Positions 1-5,863 of a stretch of DNA of 5,863 bases are shown here, piece after piece. This DNA is from Candidatus Scatosoma pullistercoris (GTDB taxonomy: Bacteria; Bacillota; Clostridia; Christensenellales; Borkfalkiaceae). Under the pieces are notes generated by a model, which did not search any database, was not told where the DNA came from, and saw nothing but the letters and a program-made list of their open reading frames with translations. The translations under genes and the position numbers were made by a program. The stretch lies in contig DVMZ01000084.1 of the NCBI GenBank assembly GCA_018714725.1, forward strand, positions 1 to 5,863. Reading direction: 5' to 3'. Each line of letters opens with the position of its first letter. Positions within the stretch are counted from its first letter, which is position 1.

Positions 1-1
1 C

Positions 2-1987
2 AATCAGTATGACTATAAAACCGTTCTCCGCCGTGCGCTCAGGACGAAAGAAGGGCGGGTGCTCGATTTCAAAAACGAGTTTCTGTCCGTAAGGGACTAT
101 CTGACCGGCGAGGAGATCGGCGGCCGTGACGAGGAAATTCTCTTCGATCCCTATCTGAGAGAAATTATACGAAACCGGAAAGAGGAGCCTTCCGTCCGGG
201 ACATCATTGAAACCATTCAGGAAAAGCAATACGAGATCATCACCTGTCCGGAACGCAAAAATTTTGTCCTGCAGGGCTGCGCGGGCAGCGGTAAGACGAT
301 GGTGATGCTGCATCGGCTCAGCTACCTCATGTACAACAACGAGGAAATCCGTCCGCGGGACGTGCTGGTGCTGACCCCCAGCGACACGTTCAACGATTTC
401 ATCGACGAACTCTCTGCCGTTCTCGAACTCGAACGGGTCAAGACGGTGACGCTGTCCGAATATTTTCTGCAAGTCCTCAAAAACGAAAAAATCGATCTTA
501 CCGGCCGGATTTCCCGCGATCTCAAAGAGACGGAGGAATATCTCGCCTATGTGTATTCCCCGCGGTTTGTCTCCGATCTCAAAAAAAAGCTCGACAAGGT
601 GTATGACAGCCTGTACGGCCTGTTCACGGGGGAAGAATGCCGCGAATTTGTCGAACGTATTCTGTCGGCCTGTAAAAATCAGCTTTCCGCCTATGAAGCG
701 GTGAAAAATTCTTCCCTCCGCATCCGACGCGCCGTTCTCGGCGAAATCAAGGAGAAGAAGGAAGGGGGCTTGTATTATACCAAGCCCTTCCGGGAGTTCA
801 TGAACTGTATCCTCGACATTGAGGATTTTTTCGCGGGTACCCTGAAAAGCGAACAGGCGAAAAATCAGAGCTATTTTTACCGTCAGCTCATGAGTTTTTA
901 CCGGAGCGCGTCGTTTGTCTCCCGGCACGGAGAGCGGATTGTCGGAGACGCTCTGGAGACTTTGGACGGGTTGAAAACTTCCCTGGAAAAAGAGATTGTC
1001 GACCTGAAGCGCTATCGTCAGAAGCTGGGGCAGACGGAAGTGTATATCTATGCCGACCGGATCGAGCGGAGAGAACAGCTCATTGCGGAGATTGTAAAAA
1101 TTTCCGAAAAAGTGCGTTCGATCGGCGAAGAGGGGGTTGCCTTCGCGGAATTTTACGGCTATTTCCGCGGGGAGAAGAATTTTTCCGCGCTCGGCGGCGG
1201 AGAGGATTTTGTGGACGTGGTGCGCTTTTTCTACCGGGAGACCGTCCGCAAACAAAAACTTCGCTACGGGCTGAAAAAAGGCGCGATGTACCCGTCGGAC
1301 GCCTATGCGCTGTGCACGATCTGCGCGCTGTTGGGGCGGGAACTTACGCCGCGCTATTCCTTTGTGTTCGTGGACGAAGCGCAGGATATTTCTCCCGGCG
1401 AATACGACCTGCTCCGGAAAATCAACGTCAACGCTTCCTTTGACGTGTTCGGCGATCTGGAACAGAACGTCACCCCCTGGCGGGGCGTCGGCGACTGGCA
1501 TGCGGTGTTCCCGGATTTTGAAATTTTCACGCTCAATCAGAACTATCGGAACACCAATCAGATCGTCGGGTTTGTCTCTTCGACGCTGGAAGTGGATATG
1601 CAGCCGATCGGTTTTGACGGCCCGGAAGTCGGGACGGTTCCCGTGCGCGGAATCGGAGGATTTTTCCAGGATAAAAAGGGCCTGAAAGCGGTGATCTGTT
1701 CGGAACAGGATAAAGAAAAATATGTCCGTAAGGCATACAGCGTTCTTTCCGACAAGGGAAAGGTTTCCCGTACGAAAGTCAATTTCATGACCGTCTACGA
1801 AAGCAAGGGCCTGGAATTCACTTCCGTGGCGGTGATTCCCGATCACATGTCGGCCAATGAAAAATATATCGCCTGTACCCGCGCGCTGAAAGAACTGGCG
1901 ATTGTCGCGGATAAGGCGGAGAGAACGGATAAAACAGAGAAAACGGAGAAAGTGCGATCGGCGGCTGCCGGCGCAGGAAAGAGGTAA
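2..1987 (+). CDS. HelD-like UvrD-family superfamily 1 helicase (5' partial)
   Basis: This is an ATP-dependent superfamily 1 helicase or translocase resembling HelD, the Gram-positive protein that binds RNA polymerase and helps release stalled complexes. The frame is open to the left edge and has no stop upstream of the GTG at 59, so that GTG is probably internal and the N-terminus is missing. Motifs in order: Q motif TIQEKQ (212-229), Walker A GCAGSGKT (275-298), motif Ia VLVLTP (from 362), Walker B DEAQD (1373-1387), motif III GDLEQ (1451-1465), NYRNT (1541-1555), motif V YESKGLEF (1796-1819) and motif VI YIACTRA with its arginine at 1880-1882. About 330 residues between motifs Ia and II form a long helical insert with coiled-coil character around 970-1130, as HelD proteins have. 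Every core ATPase motif is intact, so it should be active. The tail is Lys/Glu/Thr-rich. The visible 661 residues compare with about 770 for Bacillus HelD. A role at RNA polymerase is inferred from the family; a DNA-repair helicase is the alternative. Confidence 0.85.
   Translation, partial: NQYDYKTVLRRALRTKEGRVLDFKNEFLSVRDYLTGEEIGGRDEEILFDPYLREIIRNRKEEPSVRDIIETIQEKQYEIITCPERKNFVLQGCAGSGKTMVMLHRLSYLMYNNEEIRPRDVLVLTPSDTFNDFIDELSAVLELERVKTVTLSEYFLQVLKNEKIDLTGRISRDLKETEEYLAYVYSPRFVSDLKKKLDKVYDSLYGLFTGEECREFVERILSACKNQLSAYEAVKNSSLRIRRAVLGEIKEKKEGGLYYTKPFREFMNCILDIEDFFAGTLKSEQAKNQSYFYRQLMSFYRSASFVSRHGERIVGDALETLDGLKTSLEKEIVDLKRYRQKLGQTEVYIYADRIERREQLIAEIVKISEKVRSIGEEGVAFAEFYGYFRGEKNFSALGGGEDFVDVVRFFYRETVRKQKLRYGLKKGAMYPSDAYALCTICALLGRELTPRYSFVFVDEAQDISPGEYDLLRKINVNASFDVFGDLEQNVTPWRGVGDWHAVFPDFEIFTLNQNYRNTNQIVGFVSSTLEVDMQPIGFDGPEVGTVPVRGIGGFFQDKKGLKAVICSEQDKEKYVRKAYSVLSDKGKVSRTKVNFMTVYESKGLEFTSVAVIPDHMSANEKYIACTRALKELAIVADKAERTDKTEKTEKVRSAAAGAGKR
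1922..1951 (+). repeat. Three tandem 9-bp units in the helicase tail
   Basis: Three near-identical in-frame 9-bp units encode the tripeptides RTD, KTE and KTE, followed by one more Lys codon. They sit just before the Ala/Gly-rich end of the helicase, after the last helicase motif, in what is probably a flexible charged tail. A more diverged fourth copy may precede them. The period is a multiple of three, so gain or loss of a unit would keep the frame. Confidence 0.6.
1978..1984 (+). promoter_or_regulatory. Ribosome binding site of the HAD hydrolase gene
   Basis: AAAGAGG lies six bases before the ATG at 1991. It is located within the last codons of the helicase gene and ends one base before that gene's TAA stop. 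This fixes the hydrolase start and fits translation coupled to the helicase. Confidence 0.7.
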
Positions 1988-1990
1988 ACT

Positions 1991-2686
1991 ATGAAAAAAT
2001 ACAATACGTTTCTGGTGGACGCGGACGACACCGTTCTGGATTTTCACGGCTCTTCGCTCGCCGCGCTGAAAGCCGCGTTCAAAGCCTTCAAAAAGGAGTG
2101 GTCGGAAGAATACGGAACCGAATTTTTTGCCTTCAACGACATGCTCTGGCAGAAGTTGGAGCGGAAGGAACTCACGCGCGAACGGCTGGTTGCGGAGCGT
2201 TTTCCCGCTTATCTCGACCGCCTGGGCGTCGACGACGTGCCGGGAGAGGAATTCAACGAAAAATATCTGTCCTATCTCGCAAAACACCCGCTGTATCTTC
2301 CGGGCGCGGAAGAATTTCTTTCCGCGCTCCGCAAGGCCGGCAGGATTTACATCGTCACCAACGGCAGCGAAAAAATTCAGAAATCGCGATTCAGAATCGC
2401 AAAGCTGGAAACGTATGCCGAAGCCGTTTTTATTTCCGAGACGATCGGCTGCGACAAACCGGGGAAAGCGTACAACGATTATGTGATTGCGCACATTCCC
2501 GGCTTTGACCGTGCGCGGACGGTCTGGATCGGCGACAGCCTGACGGCGGACATCAAGGCGGCGAACGAGGCGGGAATCGATTGCATCTGGTTTAATCCGC
2601 ACGATAAATCGACGGACGGGAAGGCATTTCCCGATTATGAAGCGGACTGTTACCAGGAAATTCTGGAAATTTTGCAAATTGATTGA
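1991..2686 (+). CDS. HAD-superfamily hydrolase, YjjG/YfnB-type nucleotidase
   Basis: This is a cytoplasmic haloacid dehalogenase-type phosphatase of 231 residues, the usual length for the YjjG/YfnB group. That group includes a pyrimidine 5'-nucleotidase that dephosphorylates nucleoside monophosphates, including non-canonical ones. Motif I is DADDT, with nucleophile Asp10 and acid/base Asp12. A helical C1 cap follows, at about residues 18-90. Motif II is VTNGS with Thr123, motif III is the Lys156 of CDKPGK, and motif IV is GDSLTAD with metal ligands Asp182 and Asp187. All catalytic residues are present and there is no signal peptide or membrane segment. The gene starts three bases after the helicase stop, so the two are probably co-transcribed. 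No function links them clearly; a house-cleaning role on damaged nucleotides is possible but only inferred. The HAD assignment is firm, the substrate is not: other small phosphate esters remain possible. Confidence 0.85.
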   Translation: MKKYNTFLVDADDTVLDFHGSSLAALKAAFKAFKKEWSEEYGTEFFAFNDMLWQKLERKELTRERLVAERFPAYLDRLGVDDVPGEEFNEKYLSYLAKHPLYLPGAEEFLSALRKAGRIYIVTNGSEKIQKSRFRIAKLETYAEAVFISETIGCDKPGKAYNDYVIAHIPGFDRARTVWIGDSLTADIKAANEAGIDCIWFNPHDKSTDGKAFPDYEADCYQEILEILQID

Positions 2687-2716
2687 AATTTCGGGACCGG
2701 TTTTCGGGAAAAATAT

Positions 2717-2745
2717 TTGAAAATTGCGGAAAAACGTGTTATAAT
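2717..2745 (+). promoter_or_regulatory. Sigma-A/sigma-70 type extended -10 promoter for the topoisomerase genes
   Basis: A -35 element TTGAAA (2717-2722, one mismatch to TTGACA) is separated by exactly 17 bp from a perfect TATAAT -10 element (2740-2745). The -10 is preceded by TG at 2737-2738, giving the extended -10 form TGTTATAAT. Transcription should begin near 2752, leaving a leader of about 65 bases before the ATG at 2817. This marks the topoisomerase genes as their own transcription unit, although no strong terminator separates them from the hydrolase gene upstream. Two copies of TTTCGGGA (2689-2696 and 2702-2709) lie just upstream of the -35 and have no assigned role. Confidence 0.85.
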
Positions 2746-2769
2746 AAGTAAGAATTAACTTTTACGCAA

Positions 2770-2788
2770 CCGCCGTAAGCGTCGGCGG
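2770..2788 (+). promoter_or_regulatory. GC-rich hairpin in the leader of the topoisomerase mRNA
   Basis: CCGCCG (2770-2775) and CGGCGG (2783-2788) form a perfect 6-bp stem closing a 7-base loop, about 20 bases into the predicted transcript and 20 bases before the ribosome binding site. No run of T follows, so it is not an intrinsic terminator. It could stabilise the 5' end of the mRNA or affect translation. It matches no riboswitch class that I recognise, and the leader is short for one. Confidence 0.5.
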
Positions 2789-2807
2789 AAAGAAATAAGA
2801 TACGGTT

Positions 2808-2813
2808 TGAGGA
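2808..2813 (+). promoter_or_regulatory. Ribosome binding site of the ParE-type gene
   Basis: TGAGGA with core GAGG (2809-2812) ends four bases before the ATG at 2817. The spacing is slightly short but workable. No other start codon in this frame has a comparable site, which supports the chosen start. Confidence 0.65.
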
Positions 2814-2816
2814 AAA

Positions 2817-4988
2817 ATGGCAACGGATAACACGAAACAGACAAATCAGGAGACAGCGCAGGGATACAGCGCGAAAAACCTCGAAGTCCTCGAAGGTCTT
2901 GATGCGGTGCGCATGCGTCCCGGTATGTACATCGGGTCCACGGGCATCAAAGGGCTTCACCATATCCTTTGGGAGATCGTGGACAACGCCATCGATGAAG
3001 CGGCGAACGGCTTTGCGGATAAAATCACGGTCAAGCTCTACAAGGACGGCAGTGCCTCTGTCGAAGACAACGGCCGCGGCATTCCGACGGACATTCATCC
3101 CAAAGAAAAGATTTCCGGCGTGCAGGTGGTCTTTACAAAACTGCATGCGGGCGGCAAATTCGGCCAGGGCAACTATGCATATTCGGGCGGTCTGCACGGC
3201 GTGGGCGCCTCCGTCACCAACGCGCTTTCGGAGTGGCTGCGCGTGGAGGTTTACCGCAAACACATCTACCGCATGAGTTTCCGCTCCTTTTATAATAAGC
3301 GTAAGGGAAAGTATGAATCGGGCGTTCCGGACGGACCGCTGGAAGATACGGGAGAGGCCACGAAACGCAAGGGCTCGTTCGTGCATTTCAAACCCGATCC
3401 CAATGTATTTTCGGAAACGGAGTTCGACCTGGAAACGGTGGAGGAGCGCCTTAACGAACTCGCTTTTCTCAACCGGGGCCTGGAAATCACGCTGATCGAC
3501 GAACGCATTTCCATGGCGGACGCCAAGCGCCGTGAGAGCAATCTCAGCCGGGAAGATGAGGAAGAGGATTCCGAAAAAGAGGACAGCGGGGCTTCCGGCG
3601 AAACGGAAAGCGGATCTGCCGAAGCGCTGTCGATGTTTGACGAAGTGGATCTTGCGGCGCTCGAGAAAGAGCCGTATCGCGTCGTCTATAAATATAACGG
3701 CGGAATCAGTGATTTTGTCAAAAACCTGAACGAGGGGAAAAAGACGCTGTATTCGGTGCCCATATACTATCAGGCGACAAAAAACAATATCGCGGTCGAA
3801 TTTGCCATTCAGCATACGACGGATTTCACGGAAAGCCTCTTTTCGTTCGTCAACAACATTCCCACGCCGGAAGGCGGGTATCACGAAGCGGGATTCCGTT
3901 CCGGACTGGTCAAGGCGCTGAACGATTATGCCCGCAACAACGGATTCCTCAAAGACAAGGATCAGAATTTCCAGGGCGACGATTTCCGGGAAGGTCTGAC
4001 GGCGGTTCTGTCGATCAAGATGCAGAACGTGCAGTTCGAGGGCCAGACCAAGACAAAACTCGGCAATACGGAAGCCCGCGTGCCCGTGGAATCGACGGTC
4101 ATTGAAGGCCTGAATTCTCTGATGAGCGCACGCGGATTCCGCAAGACGTTTGACGAGATCATCAAAAAAGCGCAGGGCGCGGCAAAAGTGCGTCTGGCGG
4201 CAAAACAGGCCAAGGAAAACGCGCGCGCGAAAAACAGCATCGACGGACTGACGCTTATCGGGAAACTGGCGGCCTGCTCGGGCCGGAAAGCGGAACTCAA
4301 CGAAATGTTCATCGTCGAGGGTGATTCCGCGGGCGGCACGGCGAAGCAGGCGCGCATCCGGCAGTTCCAGTCCATTCTGCCCCTGCGCGGAAAACCGCTG
4401 AACGTAGAGAAGAAACGGCTGGATCAGATTCTCGCCAACGAGGAAATCCGCACGATCATCAGCGCGATCGGCGCGGGACTGGATCCCGATTTCAAACTGG
4501 ACAAGATCAACTACCATAAAGTCATCATTCTCTCCGATGCAGACCAGGACGGAATGCACATCCGCTGTATTCTGCTCACCTTCTTCTTCCGGTATATGCG
4601 TCCGCTCGTCAATGCGGGACATGTCTATATCGGCATGCCGCCCCTCTATAAAGTCTATAAAGGGGACAAGGTGGAATACGCCTACGACGATAAAGAGCTT
4701 TCGGAGAAGATCGCAAAAATCGGCAAAGGGTATCAGCTTCAGCGCTATAAAGGGCTGGGTGAAATGAGTGCGGAACAGCTTTGGGAGACGACGATGAATC
4801 CCGCCACCCGCAACCTCACGCAGGTGACCGTCGAAGACGCGGCGAAGGCGGAGCGGATGATCACGACGCTGATGGGCGACAAAGTGGAAGGGCGCAAGGA
4901 ATTTCTCGCAAAGTACGCCAATTTCAACAAGAGAGACACCTTCATGGACAAGATAGAAAAGAAGGAGGCAACCAATGGCCAGGAGTAA
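2817..4988 (+). CDS. parE: DNA topoisomerase IV subunit B (ParE-type; ATPase/TOPRIM subunit)
   Basis: This is the ATPase subunit of a type IIA topoisomerase; two copies join two cleavage subunits and use ATP to drive strand passage, mainly decatenation and relaxation. The GHKL domain has base Glu53 and Asn57 in EIVDNAIDE, the Mg/ATP loop DNGRGIP (84-90) and the lid GGLHGVG (124-130). The transducer domain has FVNNI (344-348) and the switch lysine Lys412 in the QTK loop. The TOPRIM domain has EGDSAGG (Glu501 onwards) and metal ligands Asp574, Asp576 and Asp578 in DADQDG. RYKGLGEM and LWETTMNP lie near the C-terminus. It has 723 residues against about 655 for Bacillus ParE; most of the excess is an acidic insert at about 232-294. 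Motifs such as GVQVVFTKLHAGGKF, DADQDG and GDKVEGRKE resemble clostridial ParE as I recall it. No recF or dnaN lies upstream, which also argues against gyrB. A GyrB-like paralogue remains possible; the type II topoisomerase B assignment is certain. Confidence 0.8.
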   Translation: MATDNTKQTNQETAQGYSAKNLEVLEGLDAVRMRPGMYIGSTGIKGLHHILWEIVDNAIDEAANGFADKITVKLYKDGSASVEDNGRGIPTDIHPKEKISGVQVVFTKLHAGGKFGQGNYAYSGGLHGVGASVTNALSEWLRVEVYRKHIYRMSFRSFYNKRKGKYESGVPDGPLEDTGEATKRKGSFVHFKPDPNVFSETEFDLETVEERLNELAFLNRGLEITLIDERISMADAKRRESNLSREDEEEDSEKEDSGASGETESGSAEALSMFDEVDLAALEKEPYRVVYKYNGGISDFVKNLNEGKKTLYSVPIYYQATKNNIAVEFAIQHTTDFTESLFSFVNNIPTPEGGYHEAGFRSGLVKALNDYARNNGFLKDKDQNFQGDDFREGLTAVLSIKMQNVQFEGQTKTKLGNTEARVPVESTVIEGLNSLMSARGFRKTFDEIIKKAQGAAKVRLAAKQAKENARAKNSIDGLTLIGKLAACSGRKAELNEMFIVEGDSAGGTAKQARIRQFQSILPLRGKPLNVEKKRLDQILANEEIRTIISAIGAGLDPDFKLDKINYHKVIILSDADQDGMHIRCILLTFFFRYMRPLVNAGHVYIGMPPLYKVYKGDKVEYAYDDKELSEKIAKIGKGYQLQRYKGLGEMSAEQLWETTMNPATRNLTQVTVEDAAKAERMITTLMGDKVEGRKEFLAKYANFNKRDTFMDKIEKKEATNGQE
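3546..3644 (+). other. Acidic low-complexity insert in the ParE-type subunit
   Basis: Residues 244-276, at the junction between the GHKL and transducer domains, are dominated by Glu, Asp, Ser and Gly. They include the run DEEEDSEKEDSG and lack hydrophobic residues until the end. The segment follows LIDER, where Bacillus ParE passes almost directly into its YENGI strand; here the matching YNGGI comes about 65 residues later. It is in frame, with codon use like the rest of the gene, so it appears to be a real, probably disordered surface loop and not an assembly error. Confidence 0.65.
4962..4968 (+). promoter_or_regulatory. Strong ribosome binding site of the ParC-type gene
   Basis: AAGGAGG, a near-complete match to the anti-Shine-Dalgarno sequence, ends six bases before the ATG at 4975. 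It is inside the end of the upstream parE-type gene and fixes the start of the next subunit. It is stronger than the site of the upstream gene, which may help make the two subunits in equal amounts. Confidence 0.8.
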
Positions 4989-5863
4989 GAAAGAGCCGGA
5001 AAAGGTCGAAAAAACAGGCCAGACCTACGTCGAGCCGTTGGAAACCGTCCTGCATTCCTCCATGCTCCCGTATGCGGAATTCGTCATTCTGGACCGGGCG
5101 CTTCCCCGCGTGGAGGACGGCCTCAAACCCGTACAGCGGCGCATTCTGTACACGATGAACGAAATGGGCCTGACGCCCGACAAACCGCATAAAAAGAGCG
5201 CCCGTATCGTCGGCGACTGCATGGGTAAATATCACCCGCACGGCGACAGTTCGGTGTATGACGCAATGGTCCGCATGGCGCAGGATTTCAATATGGGCAA
5301 GACGCTCGTCAACGGCCACGGCAATTTCGGCAGCGTGGACGGAGATCCCGCGGCGGCCATGCGTTACACGGAAGCCCGGCTGGAACCGCTGGCTCTCGAA
5401 CTCCTGAGGGATATCGACAAGGAAACCGTTCCTTTTTCTCTCAATTTCGACGACAGTCTGAAGGAGCCGGATATTCTGCCCGGCCGTTTTCCCAACCTGC
5501 TCGTCAACGGCGCCTCGGGCATTGCGGTGGGGCTTGCCACCAACATCCCGACCCATAACCTCGAAGAGGTGATCAACGGCGTCGTGGCGTATATCGACAA
5601 TCCCGCCATTTCCCTGAGCGAAATGATGAAATATATCCCGTCGCCCGATTTTCCGACGGGCGGAATCATCATCGCCAACGAACTTATCCAGGCCTATAAA
5701 ACGGGCCGCGGCAAAATCACTCTGCGCGCGAAAATCACCGCGGAGGAGACGGAGAGCGGCAAGACCAATCTCATCATTACCGAACTTCCCTATCAGGTGA
5801 ACAAAGCCCAGCTGATGCGGAAGATCGCGGAGATGCGGGAGGAGAAGAAGGACGAACTCGCCT
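4975..5863 (+). CDS. parC: DNA topoisomerase IV subunit A (ParC-type; DNA-cleavage subunit), 3' partial
   Basis: This is the breakage-reunion subunit of the same type IIA topoisomerase; it cuts the gate duplex through a tyrosine-phosphate bond. The frame has no stop to the right edge, giving 296 codons of a protein usually 700-850 residues long. After a charged, Lys-rich start of about 20 residues, the winged-helix domain carries RALPRVEDGLKPVQRRIL (41-58), HPHGDSSVYD (87-96) and the catalytic Tyr131 in AMRYTEAR. The tower domain begins with PNLLVNGASGIAVGLATNIP and PDFPTGGIII. The quinolone-contact positions are Ser92 and Asp96, the usual susceptible-type residues. The ATG overlaps the parE-type gene by 14 bases, in a different frame. 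The C-terminal domain, where gyrase carries its GyrA-box for DNA wrapping, lies outside the window, so gyrase A cannot be excluded. YAEFVILDRALPRVEDG looks more like clostridial ParC than GyrA, which usually has YAMSVI and DVRDG here. Confidence 0.85.
   Translation, partial: MARSKKEPEKVEKTGQTYVEPLETVLHSSMLPYAEFVILDRALPRVEDGLKPVQRRILYTMNEMGLTPDKPHKKSARIVGDCMGKYHPHGDSSVYDAMVRMAQDFNMGKTLVNGHGNFGSVDGDPAAAMRYTEARLEPLALELLRDIDKETVPFSLNFDDSLKEPDILPGRFPNLLVNGASGIAVGLATNIPTHNLEEVINGVVAYIDNPAISLSEMMKYIPSPDFPTGGIIIANELIQAYKTGRGKITLRAKITAEETESGKTNLIITELPYQVNKAQLMRKIAEMREEKKDELA

Noticed and set aside
1305..1685. A 126-codon + strand frame inside the helicase gene
   Set aside because: It overlaps the Walker B to NYR motif region of the helicase in another frame and has the Arg/Ser-rich composition typical of shadow frames.
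2666..2692. Inverted repeat GAAATTT/AAATTTC around the hydrolase stop as a possible terminator
   Set aside because: The stem is short and made almost only of A-T pairs, with no T-run after it, so it is unlikely to terminate transcription.
2689..2709. Two direct copies of TTTCGGGA 13 bp apart just upstream of the -35 element
   Set aside because: The copies are only 8 bp and match no activator site that I know; they are mentioned under the promoter but not called as a regulatory site.
2746..2761. Imperfect 16-bp palindrome (AAGT...ACTT ends) at the predicted transcription start, as an operator
   Set aside because: Only the four outer positions and one inner pair are symmetric in an AT-rich stretch; chance is a sufficient explanation without comparative data.
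2739..4622. A 627-codon open frame on the - strand opposite the parE-type gene
   Set aside because: It is codon-in-register antisense to an unmistakable topoisomerase gene, arises from the absence of TTA, CTA and TCA codons, has no recognisable domain, and would end inside the -10 box of the parE promoter.
4942..5556. A 204-codon open frame on the - strand opposite the parC-type gene
   Set aside because: It is in register with conserved topoisomerase codons and has no family resemblance; the same codon bias explains it.
1..5863. A defence system or mobile element built from the helicase and the HAD hydrolase
   Set aside because: There is no nuclease, integrase, transposase, toxin or terminal repeat; both genes belong to common housekeeping families, and codon use does not differ obviously from the topoisomerase genes.

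Overview
The window looks like chromosomal, housekeeping DNA from a member of the Clostridia or a related low-to-mid G+C Gram-positive lineage. The evidence is the HelD-type helicase, strong AGGAGG-like ribosome binding sites, a consensus sigma-A-type promoter, and a type II topoisomerase pair whose motifs read like clostridial topoisomerase IV. Codon use favours G or C at third positions, so this is not an AT-rich Clostridium. No species can be named from the sequence alone.

Layout, all genes on the + strand. Positions 2-1987 hold most of a UvrD-like superfamily 1 helicase of the HelD group, whose N-terminus lies left of the window. Three bases after its stop, 1991-2686 encodes a HAD hydrolase of the YjjG/YfnB nucleotidase group, so the two very probably form one transcription unit. 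The only sizeable gap, 2687-2816 (130 bp), has no convincing terminator. It holds a near-perfect extended -10 promoter, a short leader with a GC-rich hairpin, and the ribosome binding site for the next gene. Positions 2817-4988 encode a type II topoisomerase ATPase/TOPRIM subunit (ParE type). Its stop overlaps by 14 bases the start of the DNA-cleavage subunit (ParC type, from 4975), which runs off the right edge after 296 codons.

How they work together: the two topoisomerase subunits form an A2B2 enzyme that passes one duplex through another using ATP, and their overlap suggests coupled translation. Assignment to topoisomerase IV rather than gyrase rests on motif resemblance and on the lack of recF/dnaN/dnaA neighbours. 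It cannot be settled without the ParC C-terminal domain or a tree. The helicase and hydrolase are probably a separate unit placed upstream by chance.

I found no mobile element, CRISPR array, tRNA, rRNA or new defence system. The points worth a second look are modest: an acidic insert in the ParE-type subunit, a structured leader before it, a small tandem repeat at the helicase tail, and a long antisense frame explained by codon bias.
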